DNA of 64,000 nt, from assembly GCA_018992685.1 (NCBI GenBank), contig JACVGT010000034.1:1-64000 (forward strand), written 5' to 3'. Of this stretch, positions 58,410 through 64,000 are shown in pieces. The notes below the pieces were generated by a model. That model made no database searches. It was not told where the DNA came from and saw only the letters and a program-made list of their open reading frames with translations. The stretch's first letter is position 1. Each line of letters begins with the position of its first letter. A program made the translations under genes and the position numbers. The DNA is from Theionarchaea archaeon (GTDB lineage: Archaea > Methanobacteriota_B > Thermococci > Methanofastidiosales > SZ-28-30).

Positions 58410-59489
58410 ATGAGTTCTGTCCTTATCTTCGATTCTGAATATCCTGTTTCGAGGGCTGCAATAAGCTTGATTTTCTCTCATTTCACTCCTCCTACAGTCA
58501 GAACACTCGTAAAGCCAAACCTACTGGGAGGATTCGAATGTGACCGACATGTTACCACACATCCATCGCTTATTCAGGCCTTGGTGGAGTACCTTGAACA
58601 GGCCGGAATACCTCTCACTGTGGGGGATAATCCTGCTGGCAAGAAGAACCTTATGGAAAGGGCGAAAAGAGCAGGTATCTACCAGGCCAGCAAAGGCTAC
58701 TTCGAGGATATTTCAGATGGTACAAAAGTCACAACGAGATCAAATTACTTTTCAGAGCTAGTAGTCTCAAGGAAGGTCATGGAATCTCCCTATATTGTGA
58801 ACGTTCCGAAATTTAAGACTCACATGCAGACTATTATTACCGGGGCAGTCAAGAACATGTTTGGCATACTGCCTGGAGAAGAAAAGTCCATGGTGCATTG
58901 TGCTGCTCGCTCTCTGGATCAGTTTTCCCGGGCACTGGTAGATGTGTATGCAATTCGTCCTCCCCACCTGAATGTTATGGATGCAATCATGGTCATGGAG
59001 GGAAACGGGCCTTCATCTGGAACTCCCCGGCACCTTGGAAAGATACTGGCTTCAGACAATGGAGTAGAACTGGACGCCGTCATGGCATATATGATGGGCC
59101 TTGACCCTCACGAAGTCCCCATGCTTGAATATGCACACCGCCAGGGACTGGGCGCCATTGACATTGATGAGATTGACATTATAGGAGACATCAAGAAAAT
59201 ACCCCATTTCAGGGTTCCCTCCAGGACGCTGGTCACGGTTATTACCCCGGTGAGCTCACGGTACTATGACTTCATGGCAGTAAAGCCCACACTGAACAGG
59301 AACAAATGTACACGATGTTATGAGTGTGTTGAGAAGTGTCCCGTTTCAGCCCTCCAGCGTAACCACTATCCCCGTCTCAACAGAGAGAAATGCGTGTCCT
59401 GCTTTTGCTGTGTAGAAATCTGTGAGAATCAGGCCATGGAAGTCCCCTCGCGGGCCAGAGATCTATTTAACAGACTTCTTAAAATGTAG
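58410..59489 (+). CDS. DUF362 protein with two 4Fe-4S clusters
   Basis: 359 residues. The N-terminal ~285 residues are a DUF362 domain (LVKPNLLGGFECDRHVTTHP, NVPKFKTHMQTIITGAVKNMFGILPG, VMDAIMVMEGNGPSSGTP). The C-terminal 60 hold a dicluster ferredoxin CTRCYECVEKCPVSAL and CVSCFCCVEICENQAM. ATG 58410 sits 27 nt after the rubrerythrin-like stop with GTGATGGAGA before it. Likely an electron-transfer protein of unknown partner. The 3' end overlaps the convergent DUF6125 gene by 27 nt. Confidence 0.9.
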   Translation: MSSVLIFDSEYPVSRAAISLIFSHFTPPTVRTLVKPNLLGGFECDRHVTTHPSLIQALVEYLEQAGIPLTVGDNPAGKKNLMERAKRAGIYQASKGYFEDISDGTKVTTRSNYFSELVVSRKVMESPYIVNVPKFKTHMQTIITGAVKNMFGILPGEEKSMVHCAARSLDQFSRALVDVYAIRPPHLNVMDAIMVMEGNGPSSGTPRHLGKILASDNGVELDAVMAYMMGLDPHEVPMLEYAHRQGLGAIDIDEIDIIGDIKKIPHFRVPSRTLVTVITPVSSRYYDFMAVKPTLNRNKCTRCYECVEKCPVSALQRNHYPRLNREKCVSCFCCVEICENQAMEVPSRARDLFNRLLKM

Positions 59490-59903
59490 AGTACATTCTT
59501 TTTCGCCCTGGCACATATGGGTTTCAAAGGTGACTGTGTAGGGAGCCTTGTATTCTTTCGCCCATTCGTTGTACAGCATAGGACAGATTGTCGCACCAAC
59601 TCTTCCAGCAGTGTTTTCTCTTCCCGAGCTTTTCATGATTTCCCACCAGGGGCACTGTTCAATGATTACACCATATTTTTCAAGACGGTACGTATATTCC
59701 TCAGAATCCCATTTCAGTCTCAGGCTTTCAAAGAAATCTTTTCCTAATTTCATGGCAGTCCTGGCCTGGATCTTGGCCACAATCTTCCACACTCTCTTAT
59801 CCAGTTCCAGAGCGTATTCAAACGAACTCTCCTCTTCCACCATGATAAACCACAGACCATCTACTGCAAAATAGGATTTCTTGAAATACTCGAGACTGTC
59901 CAT
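59463..59903 (-). CDS. DUF6125 / L-2-amino-thiazoline-4-carboxylate hydrolase-like
   Basis: 146 residues from ATG 59903 (MDSLEYFKKSYFAVDGLWFIMVEE); the 67-residue upstream extension has no start signal. The DUF6125 pattern is present: WFIMVEEESSFEYALELDKRVWKI, EQCPWWEIMKSSGRE, TICPMLYNEWAKEY, THMCQGEKECTLHF. Four to five cysteines suggest a metal or Fe-S site. Its members are archaeal and bacterial, and their activity is mostly unproven. Confidence 0.8.
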   Translation of the reverse strand: MDSLEYFKKSYFAVDGLWFIMVEEESSFEYALELDKRVWKIVAKIQARTAMKLGKDFFESLRLKWDSEEYTYRLEKYGVIIEQCPWWEIMKSSGRENTAGRVGATICPMLYNEWAKEYKAPYTVTFETHMCQGEKECTLHFKKSVK

Positions 59904-60310
59904 GGATTGGGTTGGCGTTTGCTCTTTTAATTGTTTGGGTTGGTCCCACAATAGGATAACCTGGAGAGCACATTGCTCGGCACCTTGAATCCTGAATCCC
60001 CTGTTCCTGAGGGTGACTTCTTCAAGAGCTCCCCCACCAGATATGCTGTCACGTGGACCTTGAATCTTCGTGTCGGTGTACACATATACGCACCTGTGTT
60101 CCACAGCCCTTTGACCGTCCTGATTGTCTACCTAAATCATCTGGTTGATCACCTGGTTGCCAGGCCGTACCCTCACGACAAGTACATTCTTATATGTCGA
60201 CTTGACAGTCATACAAGAGTCACTGAACGTTGACTTTTCGTCCTGGAGGACAAAAAAGATTGTAGAAGTGAAAGAACCGGTTCGGGACAGGCACAGGAGG
60301 AGGAATAACC
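59904..60310. other. Intergenic region with possible promoter and hairpin
   Basis: 407 nt between divergent genes. It holds a TATA-like TTCTTATATG near 60188-60198 that may serve the DUF3788 gene, with a ~95-nt leader containing a small hairpin GTCC-TGGA-GGAC (60239-60250). Upstream of DUF6125, CAATTAAAAG at ~59925 is a TATA candidate. No other gene supported. Confidence 0.3.
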
Positions 60311-60748
60311 ATGAGATTTGAAAGGATGTTGGACCAAGACCAAGAGCCCACCCGCGAAGACATGCTCAGAGCCGTTGGAGAAAACGCAGGGCTGTGGCAA
60401 GATCTTCTGGAATACCTTGAAACACACTATGATCATGTCTCCGACCTGGATTTCGGAGGAAAAAAGTACGGTTGGGCTATGCGATATCGTAAGAGTGGCA
60501 AAACACTCGTCACGCTTTTTCCTGAGAAAGGAGCATTCACGGCCCTTGTTGTACTGGGCCGAAAGGAAGTAGAAAAGGCACAGGCCCTTCTGGACGATTT
60601 GAGTCCGGATGTGCGTGCGTTGTTAGAAAATACGCAGCAGCTTCATGACGGCCGCTGGCTCTGGATCAGACCTGGTTGTCAGGCGGACATTGAGTCCATA
60701 AAGGCCCTTCTGAGTACAAAACGTAAGCCAAGACCAAAAAACCCTTGA
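60311..60748 (+). CDS. DUF3788 family protein
   Basis: 145 residues from ATG 60311 with a perfect AGGAGGAGG ribosome site. It matches the DUF3788 pattern: LLEYLETHYDHVSDLDFGGKKYGWAMRYRKSGKTLVTLFPEKGAFTALVVLG, then LHDGRWLWIRP and KRKPRP tail. The YdhG/DUF1801-like fold is known but the role is not. A T-run after the stop (CTTTTTATTCC) may terminate transcription. Confidence 0.85.
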   Translation: MRFERMLDQDQEPTREDMLRAVGENAGLWQDLLEYLETHYDHVSDLDFGGKKYGWAMRYRKSGKTLVTLFPEKGAFTALVVLGRKEVEKAQALLDDLSPDVRALLENTQQLHDGRWLWIRPGCQADIESIKALLSTKRKPRPKNP

Positions 60749-61107
60749 AAAAGAGCTTTTTATTCCATTTTTGCCATTATCGCCTCTTTTTAATTGTATG
60801 TGGGAAAAGAGATGCTAGGTATCTTTGTATCTATGGAGTCTTTCTAAGCTGGGGATAGATGGTTCAATCTAATCGCATTCAGCAGTTTTCTTAGCAGAGT
60901 GAGATCGTAGACAAATCTATGGCAATTGAGGTGTATTCCAAGGTACGTTGGATCGAATCTAATCCAATGACCTGCAACGTACCATTTCCACTTTATGTCC
61001 GCCAAGAATCTGGCCGGTAGAAACCTTCTCTCATTCCTCAGCTCGACCCATAAAGACTTTAAGCAAACCTTTTCTCAGTACAGCAACAAGAAACGGGAAG
61101 TGAAATT
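60749..61107. other. 359-nt gene-free stretch with T-run and hairpin
   Basis: A T-rich run follows the DUF3788 stop, and a bulged hairpin is at 60942-60983. The 8-nt sequence AATCTAAT appears twice (near 60865 and 60956). A TATA-like CTTTAAGC near 61058 probably serves the zinc-ribbon gene at 61108. No coding frame is supported. Confidence 0.35.
60942..60983. ncRNA. Possible structured RNA (bulged hairpin)
   Basis: GGTACG pairs with CGTACC and, stacked inside, TTGGAT pairs with ATCCAA across an 8-nt loop, with a 10-nt one-sided bulge. Twelve paired positions make a clear stem, but there is no known family, and no promoter or terminator next to it beyond the T-run upstream. It may be an RNA, a DNA binding site or chance. 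Confidence 0.25.
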
Positions 61108-61251
61108 ATGACACTAGAAGCAGGAGAAAAACCTGGAAAAGGAAAGTACAAATGCACGAACTGTGCTGAGGTCATTACGCTAGAAGATCCTTCAGATGTC
61201 TTACCTGCATGCCCGGCATGCACGCAGACAGAGTGGAAGAAGCATGAATGA
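61108..61251 (+). CDS. 47-residue zinc-ribbon protein
   Basis: The ORF begins MTLEAGEKPGKGKYKCTNC and ends CTQTEWKKHE; it is too short for a usual track. It has two CxxC knuckles, KCTNCAEVITL and PACPACTQTEW, 19 residues apart, the pattern of a rubredoxin-like zinc ribbon (zinc ribbon-containing, DUF1451-like). A T-rich terminator (61263-61280) lies just after the stop. ATG 61108 follows GAAGTGAAATT, a weak ribosome site. Function unknown. Confidence 0.65.
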   Translation: MTLEAGEKPGKGKYKCTNCAEVITLEDPSDVLPACPACTQTEWKKHE

Positions 61252-61705
61252 TTCACCACTCATTTCTCCTTTTTTTCTTTCAGTGTGACTCTCAGTCTGA
61301 AATCAATGATTATCGTTTCCACTTCTCCAGTTTTCAGCCTCTGTCACACAGTTGTCCCCTTCGCTCCTAAATGAAGGAGCTGGACATCAGCCCAGCTCCC
61401 AGGTGATATCCGCCTTCTGCAAGATCTGTGCATCGTGCTGCGTTCTGATGTCACAACTCAGCAGTCTGTCAGGTCAACCCCGACAGATAAAGGCCGATAT
61501 CTCTTCTGCGCAGGTCCAGATATTAACATGCCGAGATTTTATGTGAGCATTTCCCCACAGAGATCACACTCTTTCATGAAAATCACAGGGAATCAAATTC
61601 AAGCACGGCCACAGTACACTCTTCTCCTACAGCTCAAATGGAAGATGTAAATCTTTATAAGCTTCTTCAGCAAAGAGGCCGAAATCATGAACCGAGGTTG
61701 ATAAG
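61252..61705. other. 454-nt gene-free stretch
   Basis: It starts with the T-rich terminator of the zinc-ribbon gene (61263-61280). Two hairpin-capable sequences occur (GCTCC/GGAGC at 61364-61381, AGCTGG/CCAGCT at 61378-61397). A TATA-like ATCTTTATAAGC at 61651-61662 serves the next gene. Three frames of 60-70 codons overlap here without start signals and are not supported. Confidence 0.35.
61651..61662 (+). promoter_or_regulatory. TATA box for the 61706 gene
   Basis: ATCTTTATAAGC, 44-55 nt before ATG 61706, with GAGGTTGATAAG as ribosome site. Confidence 0.55.
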
Positions 61706-61951
61706 ATGGATCCCTTATATGTTGTGAATCTGGTCCTCTGTATCATTATCGTGGCTCTCGGATACTGGGGTTCCAAGAAAAGTGGCGATTCAGTACCGCT
61801 CTACATTGGCATTGCCTTTGGACTTTTCGGTATATCACATTTGTCAATCCTTTTGGGGCTGAAGGACACCCTCGAAACCCCTCTGATTATTGTCAGATTG
61901 TTGGCATACCTGGTAGTGATATTCGCCCTGTACAAAGTTGCCAAGAAATAA
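61706..61951 (+). CDS. Small three-helix membrane protein
   Basis: 81 residues. Hydrophobic segments lie at residues ~4-20 (LYVVNLVLCIIIVALGYWG), ~31-50 (PLYIGIAFGLFGISHLSILLG) and ~60-77 (PLIIVRLLAYLVVIFALY). Similar small three-helix proteins are common in archaea with unknown roles. ATG 61706 follows GAGGTTGATAAG and a TATA box. It is convergent with the winged-helix gene, with a T-rich terminator between. Confidence 0.75.
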   Translation: MDPLYVVNLVLCIIIVALGYWGSKKSGDSVPLYIGIAFGLFGISHLSILLGLKDTLETPLIIVRLLAYLVVIFALYKVAKK

Positions 61952-61959
61952 GTATTCCT

Positions 61960-61974
61960 CTTTTCTTTTTTTTT
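61960..61974 (+). terminator. T-rich terminator after the small membrane protein
   Basis: A run of T with one C (CTTTTCTTTTTTTTTC) begins 9 nt after the stop at 61951. Confidence 0.55.
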
Positions 61975-62028
61975 CGCGTCCTCAGAAGCAAAAAGCATAT
62001 TCCCACATCGACGGAAGAAAGAAGTACT

Positions 62029-63003
62029 TCATCCAACGACTGACGGATCTTTTCTCCAGTAGCATTGTACTAATGCATGTGCTTCACTCTGGATGATCTT
62101 TCTCTTGAGAAGGTCTCGAAGAAGCAGTGGAATGTGCAGCCTGTTGATGTCCTGCATCACATAGTCATCACTCTTCATGGAGCCCCTGTCCAGCCACACA
62201 TCCATGAACAGGTTGTCTGAAACCCTGTAGAACCAGGTAGTGGTGGGTAGGTGAGAAAAGAGCTCAATGACGAAATCTTCATAGTCGGTCTCCACCATGA
62301 AGACATAGGGGTCGTATGCAGGGACAGTCTCGGGGAAGTAGCACGTGAAGATGGTGCAGCATTCAGGAAGGCGTTCCAGCCACTGGTACGCACTTCCACT
62401 CCAGATATTGTGTTTGGCCTTGACGATGGGCTCCAGTGGTTTCCTGAGATTGTATTTCAATTCTCTGAAGAGTATTTCATCCGTCTCATTCCATTCTATG
62501 GATTCTGACCAGTGTGTGTTGATGAGCCCCTGGGGTAAGTATGTCTCTGGATCAAAGGTGTCCACCATTTCCTGCATGGTCTTGATGGAGTGTTCCCACG
62601 AGTGGTCTGGAGCATATGAGATATAGTAGTCCGAACGACGTCCTCCCACCACAACCCCATCCAGGTCAAGCTCTTTCAGAGAGATAATGCGCAGATTTGA
62701 AAACCCATCCATGAGGGTGTGGTAGACGACATCACTGTCTTGAGTGTATGTGCGGAATAACCCGATGGGATCATCACTGCGAATAAAGTAGACATATTCT
62801 GCAAAACTCGAAAATGATCTCTTTCTGATCTGTGGCCCCACAATGTATCCTTTCTCAACTGCGTCTCTTAACCTGGCGCCTGCCGTATTACGGTTTATCC
62901 CTAATGCGCTGGCAGCGTCTTTAACCTTGACCCGGGGGGACCTGTCCAACAGCTGGTATATGATCCTGTATTCTCTTTTGAGGCGTTTTTCAGTGAACTT
63001 CAT
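62029..63003 (-). CDS. Winged-helix regulator-like protein, copy 1
   Basis: 324 residues from ATG 63003, ~95 nt after TATA CTTTTAAGG (63098-63107). The N-terminal ~60 residues are a winged helix (REYRIIYQLLDRSPRVKVKDAASALGINRNTAGARLRDAVEKGYI, Lrp/AsnC-like DNA-binding pattern). The remaining ~260 residues are an unrecognised regulatory region with many Trp, Tyr and Cys (for example LERLPECCTIFTCYFPETVPAYDPYVF). A second copy starts at the right window edge and shares almost identical C-terminal DNA (see repeats). Between them lies the gene for a small exported Gly-rich peptide. I infer a regulator sensing a small molecule or peptide; this is untested. Confidence 0.75.
   Translation of the reverse strand: MKFTEKRLKREYRIIYQLLDRSPRVKVKDAASALGINRNTAGARLRDAVEKGYIVGPQIRKRSFSSFAEYVYFIRSDDPIGLFRTYTQDSDVVYHTLMDGFSNLRIISLKELDLDGVVVGGRRSDYYISYAPDHSWEHSIKTMQEMVDTFDPETYLPQGLINTHWSESIEWNETDEILFRELKYNLRKPLEPIVKAKHNIWSGSAYQWLERLPECCTIFTCYFPETVPAYDPYVFMVETDYEDFVIELFSHLPTTTWFYRVSDNLFMDVWLDRGSMKSDDYVMQDINRLHIPLLLRDLLKRKIIQSEAHALVQCYWRKDPSVVG
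62048..62506 (-). repeat. Near-identical segment shared with 63547-64000
   Basis: The C-terminal half of copy 1 is repeated as direct DNA repeat in copy 2. By eye I count 8 mismatches in the ~330 nt at 62048-62380, then a 45-55-nt patch with almost no similarity including a 3-nt net deletion in copy 2, then high identity again. The shift is 1499 nt before and 1496 nt after the patch. Confidence 0.85.
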
Positions 63004-63342
63004 GTCTCTTACCTTTTCGATTTGCAAGATCCTCCAACCAGTCACACGTAGCTCTGGTTGAACAGAGATGCCTTTCCGAGGTGGGTTCTCGTTTCACCCT
63101 TAAAAGATTTTCTGCTTTCAAAGGGATCACTTGAGTCTTAGTCCAAGAAAAATTGCAGGAATCATTCATAGCTGCTTTAGATTCACTCGGGAGTCTCTAG
63201 ATTCTGAAATCTTGAAGTATGGCCTGGTAAGGCTGAAAGCTTGCCTAGAAGAGTCGTGAAGCGACTTTACATTTCGGATTTGCCGTGTTTGATGGCAACA
63301 TTTTTAAAGTAGGCATGAGAATTGAGTAACGAGGTGGAAGAG
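63004..63342. other. Intergenic region with two divergent promoters
   Basis: 339 nt. On the minus strand CTTTTAAGG at 63098-63107 serves winged-helix copy 1. On the plus strand TTTTTAAAGT (63301-63310) serves the exported peptide. A ~190-nt part between them holds no supported gene, but carries GCCTGGTAAGGC, a short hairpin-like motif near 63220. Confidence 0.35.
63301..63310 (+). promoter_or_regulatory. TATA box for the small exported peptide
   Basis: TTTTTAAAGT is 33-42 nt before ATG 63343; GAGGTGGAAGAG is the ribosome site. Confidence 0.55.
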
Positions 63343-63534
63343 ATGAAAAAGATCTTGGTTCTCCTGCTCTTGGTAGGGGTTTTCATAGGAACCTCAGTGA
63401 CGGCTGCTGAAGCTTGTGGAGACGTCTTCTCTGACGACACTGAACCAGAAGATCCCGCACCAGGGAATGCAGCTCCTGATAACCCGCTGCCTCTTGGTGG
63501 AGGCGGTGGAAACGGTGGAGGCGCTCCAGGTTAG
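63343..63534 (+). CDS. Small exported acidic, glycine-rich peptide
   Basis: 63 residues from ATG 63343, preceded by GAGGTGGAAGAG (the longer frame at 63322 is rejected). Residues 1-20 form a signal peptide (KKILVLLLLVGVFIGTSVTA), with a likely cut after AEA. The mature part has one Cys (ACGDVFSDD), an acidic Pro/Asn/Ala linker (EPEDPAPGNAAPDNPLP) and a Gly tail (LGGGGGNGGGAPG). It lies convergent to the second winged-helix copy with only 2 nt between the stops, and divergent to copy 1. It could be a signalling or toxin-like peptide. No homology known to me. Confidence 0.65.
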   Translation: MKKILVLLLLVGVFIGTSVTAAEACGDVFSDDTEPEDPAPGNAAPDNPLPLGGGGGNGGGAPG

Positions 63535-63536
63535 AT

Positions 63537-64000
63537 TCATGTGAGGTCTTTTCTCCAGTAGCATTGTACTAATGCATGTGCTTCACTCTGGATGATCTCT
63601 CTTTTGAGCAGGTCTCGAACCAGCAGTGGAATGTGCAACCTGTTGATGTCCTGCATCACATAGTCATCACTCTTCATGGAGCCCCTGTCCAGCCACACAT
63701 CCATGAACAGGGTGTCTGAAACCCTGTAGAACCAGGTAGTGGTGGGCAGGTGAGAAAAGAGCTCAATGACGAAATCTTCATAGTCGGTCTCCACCATGAA
63801 GACATAGGGGTCGTATGCAGGGACAGTCTCGGGGAAGTAGCACGTGAAGATGGTGCAGCATTCAGGAAGGCGTTCCAGCCAGCCACTGATGTCGCCTGCA
63901 GAAATATGATGGGCTTTCATGAGGGGAGTCAGTGGTTTCCTGAGATTGTATTTCAATTCTCTGAAGAGTATTTCATCCGTCTCACTCCATTCTACAGATT
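63537..64000 (-). CDS. Winged-helix regulator-like protein, copy 2 (runs off right edge)
   Basis: The C-terminal ~154 residues of a second copy are present, with the rest beyond base 64000. The open frame continues to the edge with SVEWSETDEILFRELKYNLRKP, matching copy 1 (SIEWNETDEILFRELKYNLRKP). After the repeat patch (TPLMKAHHISAGDISG instead of EPIVKAKHNIWSGSAYQ) the sequence is nearly identical, ending QCYWRKDLT where copy 1 reads QCYWRKDPSVVG. It is a tandem paralogue, probably duplicated recently or kept alike by gene conversion. Confidence 0.8.
   Translation of the reverse strand, partial: SVEWSETDEILFRELKYNLRKPLTPLMKAHHISAGDISGWLERLPECCTIFTCYFPETVPAYDPYVFMVETDYEDFVIELFSHLPTTTWFYRVSDTLFMDVWLDRGSMKSDDYVMQDINRLHIPLLVRDLLKREIIQSEAHALVQCYWRKDLT
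63547..64000 (-). repeat. Near-identical segment shared with 62048-62506
   Basis: Copy 2 of the direct repeat; see 62048-62506. The unlike patch is at about 63880-63930. The repeat continues beyond the window edge. Confidence 0.85.

Noticed and set aside
59904..60104. 67-codon N-terminal extension of the DUF6125 frame
   Set aside because: No ribosome site, and family members start at the MDSLEYF-like residue.
1..64000. CRISPR arrays, insertion sequences, phage or plasmid modules
   Set aside because: No regular 20-40-nt repeats with spacers, no transposase or integrase pattern, and no terminal inverted repeats of IS type were seen.

Overview
The window is from an archaeon, most likely a euryarchaeal lineage related to methanogens or uncultivated marine and sediment groups; I cannot place it more precisely. 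The signs are TATA-box promoters about 25-30 nt before starts (many transcripts look leaderless), T-rich terminators, an Sm-like protein, a PUA-domain protein, an HTH_10 regulator, an RPA-like OB-fold protein, a UbiD homologue of the kind used in the archaeal mevalonate pathway, an archaeoflavoprotein, a KptA-type tRNA 2'-phosphotransferase and a tRNA-Ala with a 19-nt intron in a bulge-helix-bulge context. No insertion sequence, CRISPR array, rRNA or plasmid/phage module was seen.

Layout. 1-2.8 kb: the N-terminal part of a large Rhs/YD-type surface protein (running off the left edge), a small exported protein, a methyltransferase remnant and a small membrane protein. 3-5.5 kb: two paralogous membrane proteins with a winged-helix regulator, then a metallo-beta-lactamase-fold hydrolase. 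5.7-8.4 kb: a TldD/TldE protease pair. 9-21.1 kb: a peptide-natural-product (RiPP-like) locus. 21.7-35 kb: signalling, transport and metabolic genes (PAS/GAF sensor, methyltransferase, beta-propeller surface protein, DUF885 lipoprotein, MptA-like hydrolase, cyclase-repeat protein, UbiD, ABC exporter, ECF S component, HTH_10 regulator). 35-41.3 kb: DUF35 plus an unusual thiolase and a broken second thiolase, an AF1577-type radical SAM enzyme, a DUF3795 protein, a methyltransferase and a folate-ligase-like/KptA fusion. 41.5-49.6 kb: slipin/NfeD, tRNA-Ala, LSm, PUA, HD hydrolase, an unknown three-gene operon and an RPA-like protein. 49.7-60.8 kb: a symporter with a 32-residue companion, two flavoproteins, an AmmeMemoRadiSam-type radical SAM enzyme, PCMT, a second TldD/TldE pair, two DUF362 proteins, a rubrerythrin-like protein, DUF6125 and DUF3788. 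61-64 kb: small proteins and two near-identical copies of a winged-helix protein flanking a small exported Gly-rich peptide.

The main discovery candidate is the 9.1-21.1 kb locus. A 30-residue precursor-like peptide (9218-9310), absent from a long-ORF view, is followed by a T-tract and a PqqD-like/radical SAM/SPASM enzyme. A convergent operon encodes a free PqqD-like recognition protein, a second radical SAM/SPASM enzyme, a transglutaminase-fold cysteine peptidase (C106/H148/D162), a B12-type radical SAM enzyme and a nucleotidyltransferase-like protein. A divergent operon encodes a 95-residue protein of unknown function, an HprK-like kinase and an NTP_transf_5-like nucleotidyltransferase. A three-gene ABC-2 exporter follows. 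The kinase, nucleotidyltransferase, PqqD-like protein and transglutaminase-fold peptidase resemble lasso-peptide tailoring sets, but no asparagine-synthetase-like lasso cyclase is present. The architecture therefore suggests an undescribed radical-SAM-modified, cleaved, perhaps phosphorylated or nucleotidylated, and exported peptide. The adjacent TldD/TldE pair is a second possible leader peptidase. All functions are inferred from sequence patterns read by eye; no database search was run.
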